Assembly (NCBI GenBank): GCA_041402125.1
Contig: JAWKSY010000003.1
Coordinates: forward strand, 327,657 to 391,656
Length of the DNA: 64,000 nucleotides
Origin: JAWKSY01 sp041402125
GTDB lineage: Bacteria; Planctomycetota; GCA-002687715; DRQF01
Direction of reading: 5' to 3'
Each line of letters opens with the position of its first letter. The first letter of the stretch is position 1. Shown piece by piece: positions 53,901 to 61,945 of the stretch. A program made the translations under genes and the position numbers. The notes under the pieces are model-generated. The model saw nothing but the letters and a program-made list of their open reading frames with translations, was not told the DNA's origin and did not search any database.

Positions 53901-55250
53901 CCTTCGCGGCGGCCGCGGCGTAGGCCGCCGCCTCCTTCGCGAAGGTGTCGTCCGGGTCGATCCCGGCGACGACGGCGCCGAGACGTCCCACGAACTCGCC
54001 GTGCGCGACGAGGGCGGCCGGATCGGCGAAGCCCTTCACCTGGAGCCGCGGGGAGCGATAGTCGCGCAGACTGGCCAGGGCCTGGTCGCGCGCCGACTGG
54101 ACGTTCTCACCCTCGAGCGGGCTGACGTCGATCGCGGCGAGGGCGGCGAGATCGTCCTTCTTGACGAGGGCGTCGATCTCCTCCGCCAGGGTCCGCGCCT
54201 TCTCGAGGGCGGGATCCACGACGACCTCGCCGTTCCCCCGGTTCGGATCGGGCGCCGGGCCGGGATCGACCGGCTTCTCGCGGAAGGCGAAGAAGCCGGC
54301 GACCGCGAGGACGAGCAGGAGCGGCATCACGACGAGCGCGATCTTCATCCCGCGGTTCGCGGGCGGCATCGGGACCGGAACGGCGTCGTTCGTCGAGGTC
54401 CCGCCCCTGCGCTGCTCGCTGCCGAGGGTGTCCGCCCCCGTGTCCATGACGACCGCCTTGTGGGTCTTCTTCTGCGGCTGCAGCTTGCTCACGCGGACGA
54501 TGTCCTGCGCGAGCTCCTTCATGGACTGGTAGCGCTCGTCCTTGCGCTTCTTCATGCAGCGCTCGACGATGTGGCAGATCTCGTCCGGGTTCTTGTAGTC
54601 GCCCTTCACGAGCAGCGGCGGCGGATCGTTCTGGAGGTGCTGCAGGAGCAGGATGCCCTCGGTGAAGGGCGGCTTCCCGGTGAGCATCTCGTACATCACG
54701 CAACCGAGCGAGTAGACGTCGGCGCGTCGGTCGACCCGTCCCTCGAGATCGCACTGCTCCGGCGACATGTAGGGCGCCGTGCCCTTGGCCATCACGGTGT
54801 TGCGCGAGCCGACGTCTCCGGTCTCGGAGGACTCGAAGCGCTTCGCGATGCCGAAGTCGGCCATCTTGATGCGCCCGTCGAGCGTCCGGAGCATGTTCTC
54901 CGGCTTCACGTCGCGGTGCACGATGTTCGCCTGGTGGGCGTGGTGCAGGCCCTTGCAGACGTCGATGACGATGCGGAAGAAGGCCGATTCGGGCAGGCCG
55001 TCCTCGCCGTAGTCCTTGACGAGGTCGGCGACGGTTCCGCCGGGGATGAACTCCATCACCAGGGCGGGTCGGCTCTCGAAGAGCCCGAAATCCGTGATCT
55101 TCGCGATGTTGTCGTGGTTGAGCGCGCGATCGGCCTCGTTGACGAGGGTCTCCTCGTCCCAGTCGCTGCTGCCGGCCTTGACGATCTTGAGCGCGACGGA
55201 GCCGCCTTCGATGAGGTCCTCGGCCTCGAAGACCTCGGAGTTTCCGCCTC
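50980..55250 (-). CDS. Double Ser/Thr kinase, second kinase, membrane helix and SUMF1-like sensor part (frameshifted)
   Basis: The larger piece of a protein of about 1750 residues. After the frameshift near 55247 it continues GGNSEVFEAEDLIEGGSVAL, with VHRDVKPENMLRTLDG, IKMADFGIAKRF, APYMSPEQCDLEGR and DVYSLGCVMYEMLTGKPPF: a second complete kinase domain. A membrane helix follows at nt about 54270-54355 (KIALVVMPLLLVLAVAGFFA), then about 900 extracytoplasmic residues of helical and beta sequence, a Thr/Pro-rich hinge (TPVIPTPVIPTPVTPTP) and a C-terminal domain resembling formylglycine-generating enzyme/SUMF1: WLAEVEMSAGFAKANAPSAA, FAVPTFDQWKTAGE, GLFRGLAGNAWEMVKQFSSS and LLGLRLSLQPK. The frame remains formally open to 56277 but is non-coding there. 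Confidence 0.85.
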
Positions 55251-56234
55251 GCCCACCTTGCGGAGGATCCGGTAGCGGTTGTCGATCGACTTCTTCGGCT
55301 GCTCGCGCTTGATGAGGTACTTGAGGACGTCCTCGAGCGCCTCGCGGAACTCGGTCGCGGTCTGGTAGCGGGAGTCCGGCTTCTTGGCGAGGGACTTCTC
55401 GATCACGCTCCAGAGGCGGTAGGAGAGCGGCCCGCCGTCGACCGTCTGATCGATGGCCGGCGGCTCCTTGTCGCGGTGCTGCTTCAGGATCTCCTGGAGG
55501 TAGATCCCGCGATAGGGCGGCACTCCGGCGAGGAGCTCGTAGAGGATGATGCCGACCGCGTAGAGGTCCGTGCGCCGGTCGACCTCCTTCGGTCGGAGGA
55601 ACTGCTCCTCCGGCATGTAGTGCGGCGAACCCGGGATCTCGCCCGCCTTGCCGCCCTTCTTGCGCGTGACGCGCTCGTAGCCCGACCCCTCCTGGAAGGG
55701 CTTCGACAGCCCGAAGTCGAGGAGCCGGACGTTGAGCGGGTCCTCGTAGAGGCAGATGTTGTGGGGCTTCAGGTCGCGGTGGATGAACTTCTTCGTCCGG
55801 TGGATCGGCTCGAGGACGATGAGGATCTCGATGACGATCTGGACCGCCCGCATCTGGGGGAGACCCTTGGGGTTCTCCTCGATGATGTCGTTGAGCGGGC
55901 GCCCGGTGATGAACTCCATCACCAGGAACATCGAGCCGTCGGGCGCGCGGCCGACGTCCTCGATCTGGACCACGCCGCGGAAAGCCTTGAGGTCGCGGAG
56001 GACCTTGATCTCGCGCTCGAAGCGCTCGCGGGACGAATCGCTCTCGCTGGCCAGGTCGCGGTGGAGGAACTTCACCGCCACCCGGCGGCCGGTCCCCTCG
56101 GTCTCGCCGAGGCAGACGACGCCCATGCCGCCGGCGCCGATGATCTCGAGGATGCGGTAGCTGCCGATCTCGCCCTGGTAGGTTCGACCGAGGTGCTCCT
56201 CGCCGCTCTTCTCGACGGTATCCGCCATCTTCAT
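55056..56234 (-). CDS. Double Ser/Thr kinase, first kinase domain (N-terminal part, frameshifted)
   Basis: N-terminal piece of the same gene, real coding from 56234 to about 55247. Complete kinase domain: IIGAGGMGVVCLGETEGTGR, VAVKFLHRDLAS, FIHRDLKPHNICLY, VRLLDFGLSKPF, GSPHYMPEEQFL and DLYAVGIILYELLAGVPPY. It then reads NRYRILRKVGEAETPRSSRP, whereas the other frame continues GGNSEVFEAEDL; GGCGAGGCGG has one G fewer than the expected GGCGAGGGCGG. The start is one of two ATGs at 56234 and 56228 behind GAAGGCGGG; the open frame up to 56339 has no ribosome binding site. It faces a hypothetical gene divergently. Confidence 0.88.
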   Translation of the reverse strand: MKMADTVEKSGEEHLGRTYQGEIGSYRILEIIGAGGMGVVCLGETEGTGRRVAVKFLHRDLASESDSSRERFEREIKVLRDLKAFRGVVQIEDVGRAPDGSMFLVMEFITGRPLNDIIEENPKGLPQMRAVQIVIEILIVLEPIHRTKKFIHRDLKPHNICLYEDPLNVRLLDFGLSKPFQEGSGYERVTRKKGGKAGEIPGSPHYMPEEQFLRPKEVDRRTDLYAVGIILYELLAGVPPYRGIYLQEILKQHRDKEPPAIDQTVDGGPLSYRLWSVIEKSLAKKPDSRYQTATEFREALEDVLKYLIKREQPKKSIDNRYRILRKVGEAETPRSSRPRTSSKAAPSRSRSSRPAAATGTRRPSSTRPIARSTTTTSRRSRISGSSRADPPW

Positions 56235-56370
56235 CCCGCCTTCGTTGGGGCGCGAGCCCTGCGAAACGACGCGGCAAGGGTCGGTGCTCGTGACCCCCTC
56301 GCTGGTCGAAAACCCTTCCCGTGAAGTAGGATATACCATCTCACGGTGATATTGCGAGCGGCCCGGAGGG

Positions 56371-56376
56371 CATAAT
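56371..56376 (+). promoter_or_regulatory. Candidate -10 box of the 56416 gene
   Basis: CATAAT 40 bases before the ATG at 56416. On the minus strand TGGTATATC at about 56331-56339, an extended -10 pattern, may serve the double-kinase gene; the two would form a compact divergent promoter. Confidence 0.35.
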
Positions 56377-56415
56377 CACCCTCCTCGCGAACCCCTCGGA
56401 ACGATTCGGAACGCC

Positions 56416-58248
56416 ATGACCGCGCGCATCCGCCTCTGTCTTCTCGGCATGATCGGGGTCGCGACCTCCGCCATCCTCGTTCTCGGGCCCGGGTTCGGCG
56501 GCGGCGGGCCCCCCGGACTCGACGGTTTCGGGGCCGGTCCCGCCGACCTCCGGCTCGCGACCCGCGACCTCGAGACGCTCGTCGAGCCGCTCCGGGAGGG
56601 CCCGGGCGCCGCGCTCCTCGGGGCGCTCGCGGGCGAGGACGCGCTGGGCCGCGTCGCGGCGGGCCTTGGCGACCTCCTCGCCGATCGAGGACCCGGGGCC
56701 GGGTTCTCCGGGCTCCTGGAGGGCGAGCTGGCGGTCACCTGGGCGGCCGCCGTCGACGAGGCCGCGCTCGACCCCGGGCAGCGCTCCCCCGACGCGCGGC
56801 GTCCCCTCCCCTTCCGGCGGCTCGTCGTCGCCTGGCGTCCCCGCCGCTTCACGCACCGCCTCGCCCTCGCCTGGGCCTTCGAGCCCCCGATCCTGCGGGG
56901 CGTGGCGGAGCGCCTGAACCGGTCCGGGGCGGGCGCCGAGGCCTCGACCGGCCGCCTGCTCATCCGCGAGCCGGGGCGACTCTTCGGCGCGGAGTTCCGG
57001 GCCGGCTGGCGACCGCTTCCGCCCCTCGAGATCCGTCGCGAGGGCGACGCGCTCGTGGCGCGGCTCGAAGGGTCCAATCGCGGCCCGGCTCCCGCGGCCC
57101 TCGCCCCGCCGCCGGCCCGGGGGCTGCTCTCGGCCCGGCTCTCATCGGGCCTGGCCGCCGAGCTCTCACCCGTCCTCCGCGGGCTCCTGACGGAGGTCGG
57201 AGGCCGCGCCCTGGCGCGGCTGATCGCACTCGATGCGAATGCCGAACCGGTGCTCGTCTGGGGGGAGGACGGGGAGTCGGGGCTGCGAGCGAGCTTCGCC
57301 TCGCGCGCCCTCGGCCGCCTCCTCCCCGATCCGCCGCCGCTCGGGGGCGCCTTCGCGACCGCGGTCGTCGCCCTCCGCCCCCGCGAGGCGCTTCATCGCC
57401 TCGCCGAGGCGGCCGACGCGGACCTCGAGGAACGAGCCCGGGCGTCGGAGGACCTCCTCGGACCCGACGGAACGCCCCGCCCGCTCGTCACCCCCTGGCT
57501 GACCGAGCGCTTCCGGCCGCCGCCGCTCGGGATCCTGACCGCGACGGACGCTCCGCCGGTGCGCATCGCCGTCGCGATCCCGACGGACGCGACCTCCCTC
57601 GAGCCCGACCTCCGTCTCGACCTTCCCGCCGCGCCGGAGGAACTGGCCGCCTGGCGCGAACTCCGCCGGAGCTGGCCGGAACTCCGCGCGACCGACGACG
57701 CCGCGGAGGACGTCCTCGCGGTGCCCCGCTTCGCCGGTCCCGACGTCCGCGGGGCGCCCTGGCGCCTCCTCTTCTCCGCCGACGCGGTCGAGGTCCGGAT
57801 CCCCGACCGCGCCTGGCCGTCGGACGAGGGCGCGGAAGGGCGAGCACCGGCGAGGCCGTCGAGTCCTCGGCCGGCCGTCCTGCGGGCCCGGATCGATCTC
57901 CCCGCCGCCCTCGAGTTCGTGTCGCGAGGAGCGGCGACGCGGATCGCGCGCGACGGGATGCCGGGCCTCGCCCAGCGCGCCCGCTACGAGGAGGAGACCC
58001 GACGGGACCTCGCCTACGCCCTCGGCCGCGATCCCGAACCCGGAGAGGATCGGGAGTTCGACGCGCTCGTCGCCGAGCGCGTCGCCCGACGACTCTCCCA
58101 CCATCGCGATCTCCGCGGCGCGGAGAGCCGGCGCCGCATGGCGCGGGTCGAGCGACTCCGCGACGTTCTCCACGGAGAGTGGCGCCTCGACGTCGAGATC
58201 GAGAGCGACACCCGGCGCGTCCTGGTCCTCCGCCCCGTCGCTCGCTGA
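56416..58248 (+). CDS. Large hypothetical exported protein
   Basis: 610 residues starting MTARIRLCLLGMIGVATSAI, a signal peptide or N-terminal anchor, followed by Gly-rich sequence and long stretches of alternating helical, Arg/Ala/Leu/Pro-rich segments without repeats. DLPAALEFVSRGAATRIARD and the basic-acidic C-terminus (EDREFDALVAERVARRLSHH) are its most regular parts. The organisation (signal, then several sections each scoring DPPPLGGAFATAVVALRPRE-like strands) recalls DUF3352-type exported proteins of planctomycetes, but I cannot assign the family. Divergent from the double kinase, closed by the hairpin at 58279. Confidence 0.65.
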   Translation: MTARIRLCLLGMIGVATSAILVLGPGFGGGGPPGLDGFGAGPADLRLATRDLETLVEPLREGPGAALLGALAGEDALGRVAAGLGDLLADRGPGAGFSGLLEGELAVTWAAAVDEAALDPGQRSPDARRPLPFRRLVVAWRPRRFTHRLALAWAFEPPILRGVAERLNRSGAGAEASTGRLLIREPGRLFGAEFRAGWRPLPPLEIRREGDALVARLEGSNRGPAPAALAPPPARGLLSARLSSGLAAELSPVLRGLLTEVGGRALARLIALDANAEPVLVWGEDGESGLRASFASRALGRLLPDPPPLGGAFATAVVALRPREALHRLAEAADADLEERARASEDLLGPDGTPRPLVTPWLTERFRPPPLGILTATDAPPVRIAVAIPTDATSLEPDLRLDLPAAPEELAAWRELRRSWPELRATDDAAEDVLAVPRFAGPDVRGAPWRLLFSADAVEVRIPDRAWPSDEGAEGRAPARPSSPRPAVLRARIDLPAALEFVSRGAATRIARDGMPGLAQRARYEEETRRDLAYALGRDPEPGEDREFDALVAERVARRLSHHRDLRGAESRRRMARVERLRDVLHGEWRLDVEIESDTRRVLVLRPVAR

Positions 58249-58278
58249 GCGTCCCCGAGGACACCCCCGCCGCCGCGA

Positions 58279-58320
58279 ACGCCGCCGCCGCCCCTCGAGT
58301 TCGAGGGGCGACGGCGGCGT
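58279..58320. terminator. Hairpin terminator between convergent genes
   Basis: acgccgccgccgcccctcga pairs with its complement ending at 58320 with one mismatch and a 2-base loop. Confidence 0.75.
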
Positions 58321-58374
58321 CCGGAGCCGCGCCGGGCGGCGTCTCGCCGGGATCGCGCGCGAGCGCGCTTCAGC

Positions 58375-60528
58375 TCACTTGGCGACGATGTTCACGAGGC
58401 AGGCGTGGGACGCCTGCGTGCCGGTGATGATGTTCTCGCGCACGAGGAACAGGAAGTTGCCGCCCGTCGGGTTGGCCGGCGCCGCCTGGAAGTCGATCAG
58501 GGCCGCGTTCCGCCCGATGCCCATCGGGTTCGGGAAGAGCGGCGAGGGCACGATCCCGTCGTTGTCGTTGTAGGGGCCCGAGATCAGGAGGTTCGGGTAG
58601 AAGACGTTCATGATCGGGTTGTACATGCCCGTCCCGACCCCACCCGTGGCGGAGAGGAACTGCGAGGTCGAATCGAAGAGATCGGGGAAGGTCGAGTCGA
58701 TCGCGAGCGCCTCGGCGTACAGGATCGACCAGGGCGCGCTCGGGACCATTGCCCGGACGAAACCGTTGCCCAGGGCGCCCGCGGTCGTGGGACCGAAGAC
58801 GACGCTCTCCGCGTTGAGACTCGCGATCTGGGCCGCCCCGCCGATCGCCGTCGCCGCCGTCGCCGTCTGGACGTTCAGCCCGCGGATGCAGAGGAGATCC
58901 GGCAGGACGCCGTCGGCGGGCGAGAAGACCGAGTTGTCCCAGTTCAGGCCCTCGTAGAGCGTGAGGTTGTCGCGGATCCGCACCTGGTGGAGACCGATGT
59001 CGAGCGAGGAGGACGTCGGGACGGTGAAGCGCAGGAGGCCCGGCGCGGCGATGATCGTGTTCGCGATCAGGGTCTCGGTGAAGGGCGCGCCGGCCTTCGG
59101 CGAGAGGATGACGGAGTAGTTGCCGCCGACCTGGACTCCCGGTGCGACGACGACCGCGTTCGTCCCCTGGCCCGCGATGTTGACGCGAGCCGCGCTCGTG
59201 TTCTGGAACCCGACCACGGCCGGCACGCCGCTCTGGACGCGGAGGTTGAGGATGTACTCACCGCTGACGAACGCGGCGGGATTCGAGTCCGTGACGAGGA
59301 TGTTGTACGTGCCGGTGTAGCGCGCCTGCCAGCGGAGTCGCGCGTTGTTCTTCGGCCCGGAGTCGTCGTCGAAGTGGAGGTTCTGGGGACCGATCGAGGT
59401 GTCGAAGACGAGCTGGTCGGGGTTGCCCGCCACCTGCAGCGTGACCGAGGGATCGAAGCCGCTCGTCGCGAAGGGATCCACCGCACTGCCGAAGCCGGGG
59501 AGGATGGTCTGGAGGGCGGCGTCCGTGTTGTAGACCTCGATGTCGATGATGTCGCCCGCATTGAGCGAGACGGCCCAGGTGTGCGACCCGCCCGCGGTCG
59601 GCAGGGTGCCGAATCCGGTCGCCCGGCTGGAGTTCAGGAGCGGGATCATGGGATCCGGCGTCAGCGTGAGGATCGCCGGGCCGGGCTGGAGGGTCTGGTC
59701 GATGACGGCCAGCCAGTCGGAGATCCCGTCGTCGCTCGGCACGGAAGCGACCCCGCCGAGGATGATGTCGACCGGACCGGAGACCGAGCCCGCGGGCACG
59801 TTGGCGAGGCCGCCCGGCAAGGTCCCGGTCGGGAGCCCGGGCTGGAAGATCACCGTGTCGCCGCCGCCCGCGGCGGCTCCGCCGGCCGAGATCTGCACCG
59901 CGGTGCCGGTGGGCGCGAGGCTGGGAGTGACCGACCGGATGCCGGGCCGGATCCCCAGCGCGACCGGATTGGAGAGCGCGAGGAAGAACGGCGCCGGGGC
60001 CGCGGGATCGAGGACGATCGCCTGCACGGTGAAGCAGGTGTTCAGGATGTTGGCGTCGTTGCCGGTGTTCAGGAAGAAGGCGTTGGCGAGATCGGGCCCG
60101 GCCGTCGTTCCGAAGGGGTTCGGCGGTCCGCCGCCCAGCGCGAGTCCGTCGATCAGGGTGTAGATGTTCTGGGGGTTGGCGATGTCGAGCCAGACCGTGC
60201 CGTCGATCGTCGCCGGGTTCGAGATCCCGCTCGGCACGACGCCGAGGCTGAAGCTGAGCGTGAAGGGCGAGCCCGCCGGCACGCGAGCGTCCGCGAACTG
60301 GACCGAGATCGGCTCGAGCAGGCCCGCGTGCGCCGTGTTGTCGCCGTTCACCGGATCCGAGGAGTCCTCGAGGGTGAAGACGTTCAGGATCGCCTGGTTG
60401 TCGGGATTCGGCGTCCCGTTGCCGTTCAATCCGTCGAACCCGAAGGGCGTCGGATTCGGACAGACCTGGGCCGCGAGGGACAGCGAGAAGGCGAGGAGGA
60501 CCGACGCGGACAAGATGACGAGTCGCAT
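58375..60528 (-). CDS. Secreted protein with PPC-like and IPT-like beta domains
   Basis: 717 residues, signal peptide at 1-20 (LVILSASVLLAFSLSLAAQV). The mature protein is low in Lys/Arg and rich in Asn, Thr, Pro and Gly. Near 200-300: SVTPSLAPTGTAVQISAGGA, an IPT/TIG-like strand; about 320-440: SHTWAVSLNAGDIIDIEVYN, DPSVTLQVAGNPDQLVFD and RLRWQARYTGTYNILVTDSN, the pattern of bacterial pre-peptidase C-terminal (PPC) domains; further beta sequence follows with QVGGNYSVILSPKAGAP. No catalytic domain was seen. It is probably a surface or extracellular matrix protein, in keeping with the many such proteins of planctomycete-like genomes. Confidence 0.8.
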   Translation of the reverse strand: MRLVILSASVLLAFSLSLAAQVCPNPTPFGFDGLNGNGTPNPDNQAILNVFTLEDSSDPVNGDNTAHAGLLEPISVQFADARVPAGSPFTLSFSLGVVPSGISNPATIDGTVWLDIANPQNIYTLIDGLALGGGPPNPFGTTAGPDLANAFFLNTGNDANILNTCFTVQAIVLDPAAPAPFFLALSNPVALGIRPGIRSVTPSLAPTGTAVQISAGGAAAGGGDTVIFQPGLPTGTLPGGLANVPAGSVSGPVDIILGGVASVPSDDGISDWLAVIDQTLQPGPAILTLTPDPMIPLLNSSRATGFGTLPTAGGSHTWAVSLNAGDIIDIEVYNTDAALQTILPGFGSAVDPFATSGFDPSVTLQVAGNPDQLVFDTSIGPQNLHFDDDSGPKNNARLRWQARYTGTYNILVTDSNPAAFVSGEYILNLRVQSGVPAVVGFQNTSAARVNIAGQGTNAVVVAPGVQVGGNYSVILSPKAGAPFTETLIANTIIAAPGLLRFTVPTSSSLDIGLHQVRIRDNLTLYEGLNWDNSVFSPADGVLPDLLCIRGLNVQTATAATAIGGAAQIASLNAESVVFGPTTAGALGNGFVRAMVPSAPWSILYAEALAIDSTFPDLFDSTSQFLSATGGVGTGMYNPIMNVFYPNLLISGPYNDNDGIVPSPLFPNPMGIGRNAALIDFQAAPANPTGGNFLFLVRENIITGTQASHACLVNIVAK

Positions 60529-60739
60529 GGTTTGGATCTACCCCTGAGTGTCCGGGAAGGGGCCGCGGCGGGTCGCGGCGGCCGGTCGGAGCGAACCCGG
60601 AGTATGGGATCGTGGCCCCGTCAGGGGCAAGGAATATCGCCGGGAGCGCGCCGCGCTCGGGCGCGATCGCGCGCCGCGACGGACGGAAGTCGGTTCGCCA
60701 TGCCGCCGAGCGACGACGGAGGGCAAACCTCCTCCGGAT

Positions 60740-61702
60740 TCACTGCATGAAGACCAGCGTGTAGTAGGCGCCGAAGGTCGCGGCGAGGAGGAAGCCGTCG
60801 CGGCGACCGATGGTCCGACCGCCGAGCATGAGCGGCAGCACGAGGAGCGTGATGCCGATCATCCAGGGGAGGTCGCGCGACACCACCTGCGCCGCCACCG
60901 GGATCGGATGGATGAGCGCGCCGCTTCCGAGGACGAGCGTCAAGTTGAAGACGTTCGAGCCGACGACGTTGCCCAGCGCGACGGCCGCGTTCTTCCGCAG
61001 GGCCGCGACGCCGGACACGAAGAGCTCGGGGGCGCTCGTGCTGAAGGCGACGACGGTCAGGCCGATCGTGAACTCGCTCCAGCCCCACTGGCGCGCGAGC
61101 GCGGTCGCCCCCTCGAGGGCGAAGTCTCCGCCGATCTTGAGGATGATCGGACCGGCCACGATGAAGGCGACGATCCAGGGGACGTTCAGGCGGCTCGGCG
61201 GCACGTCGCCGTCGTCCTCCGAGACGACCCCGGCGCGTCGATCGCGATGGGCGCGGACCACGAGGAAGAGGACGAAGGCCGCGGCCCCGCCCAGCAGCAC
61301 GATGCCGTCGAGAGCGTCGAGGAGCCCCCCGCCGCCGTCGAGTCGGACGAGGCCGTAGAGCAGGAGCGCCGCCGCGAGCATGAAGGGATACTCGAGGACC
61401 ACCGTCCGGTTGCGGACCGGCACCGGGTGGATGATGGCGGCGATGGCCAGGACGACGCCGAGGTTGAAGAAGTTCGAGCCGACCATGCCGCCCACGGCGA
61501 CGTCGCCTCCGCCCTCGCGGGAGACGTCGGTCAGGCCGATCACGAGCTCGGGGAGCGAGGTTCCCAGCGCGACCACCGTGAGGCCGATGGTCGTGGCCGA
61601 GATCTTCATCCGGAAGGCCAGGGCGATGCAGCCCCGGACGAAGACCTCCGCTCCGAAGAGCAGGAGGAGGATTCCCGCGCCGAACTGGAGCCAGGCCGTC
61701 AT
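60740..61702 (-). CDS. Na+/Ca2+ exchanger (CaCA family, YrbG-like)
   Basis: A 320-residue integral membrane antiporter of two inverted halves with ten or so helices. The alpha-repeats are IGLTVVALGTSLPELVIGLT with GGMVGSNFFNLGVVLAI in the first half and IGLTVVAFSTSAPELFVSGV with LGNVVGSNVFNLTLVLGSG in the second, containing the ion-binding GTSxPE and GSNxFN motifs; both glutamates are present. The central loop (RAHRDRRAGVVSEDDGDVPP) is short and cytoplasmic. It would extrude Ca2+ or exchange Na+. Single gene; tRNA-Cys lies 30 bases before its start on the same strand. Confidence 0.93.
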   Translation of the reverse strand: MTAWLQFGAGILLLLFGAEVFVRGCIALAFRMKISATTIGLTVVALGTSLPELVIGLTDVSREGGGDVAVGGMVGSNFFNLGVVLAIAAIIHPVPVRNRTVVLEYPFMLAAALLLYGLVRLDGGGGLLDALDGIVLLGGAAAFVLFLVVRAHRDRRAGVVSEDDGDVPPSRLNVPWIVAFIVAGPIILKIGGDFALEGATALARQWGWSEFTIGLTVVAFSTSAPELFVSGVAALRKNAAVALGNVVGSNVFNLTLVLGSGALIHPIPVAAQVVSRDLPWMIGITLLVLPLMLGGRTIGRRDGFLLAATFGAYYTLVFMQ

Positions 61703-61731
61703 GGGAGACCGTCCTCCGGGTTCGCGGGAAG

Positions 61732-61802
61732 AGGTGGCGCCCGGAATCGAACCGGGTTACACGGATTTGCAATCCGTTGCCTAACCATTCGGCCACGCCA
61801 CC
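61732..61802 (-). tRNA. tRNA-Cys (GCA anticodon)
   Basis: Minus-strand 71-base cloverleaf: acceptor GGTGGCG/CGCCACC, D arm with GCC/GGC stem, anticodon stem ACGGA/TCCGT with loop TTGCAAA (anticodon GCA), T arm CCCGG-TTCGATT-CCGGG, discriminator U as tRNA-Cys requires. The 3' CCA is not encoded (CTT follows), so CCA-adding enzyme is needed. Confidence 0.96.
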
Positions 61803-61934
61803 GCGTCGCATCCGGGGGCGGGCCCCCGGTCGCGGCGGGCCATGATAGGGGCGTCCGCCCCCCCCATCAAGCGAGGGAAGCCGGCCCTCCGGGACCTCCC
61901 GGGCCGGGCACTTCGGCCTCCTTCCCTCCGCCGT

Positions 61935-61940
61935 TATGAT
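61935..61940 (+). promoter_or_regulatory. Possible -10 hexamer for a leaderless ETF-QO transcript
   Basis: TATGAT ends 5 bases before the ATG at 61946. No Shine-Dalgarno lies between. With normal spacing transcription would start at or just after the ATG. Confidence 0.25.
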
Positions 61941-61945
61941 CCGGC

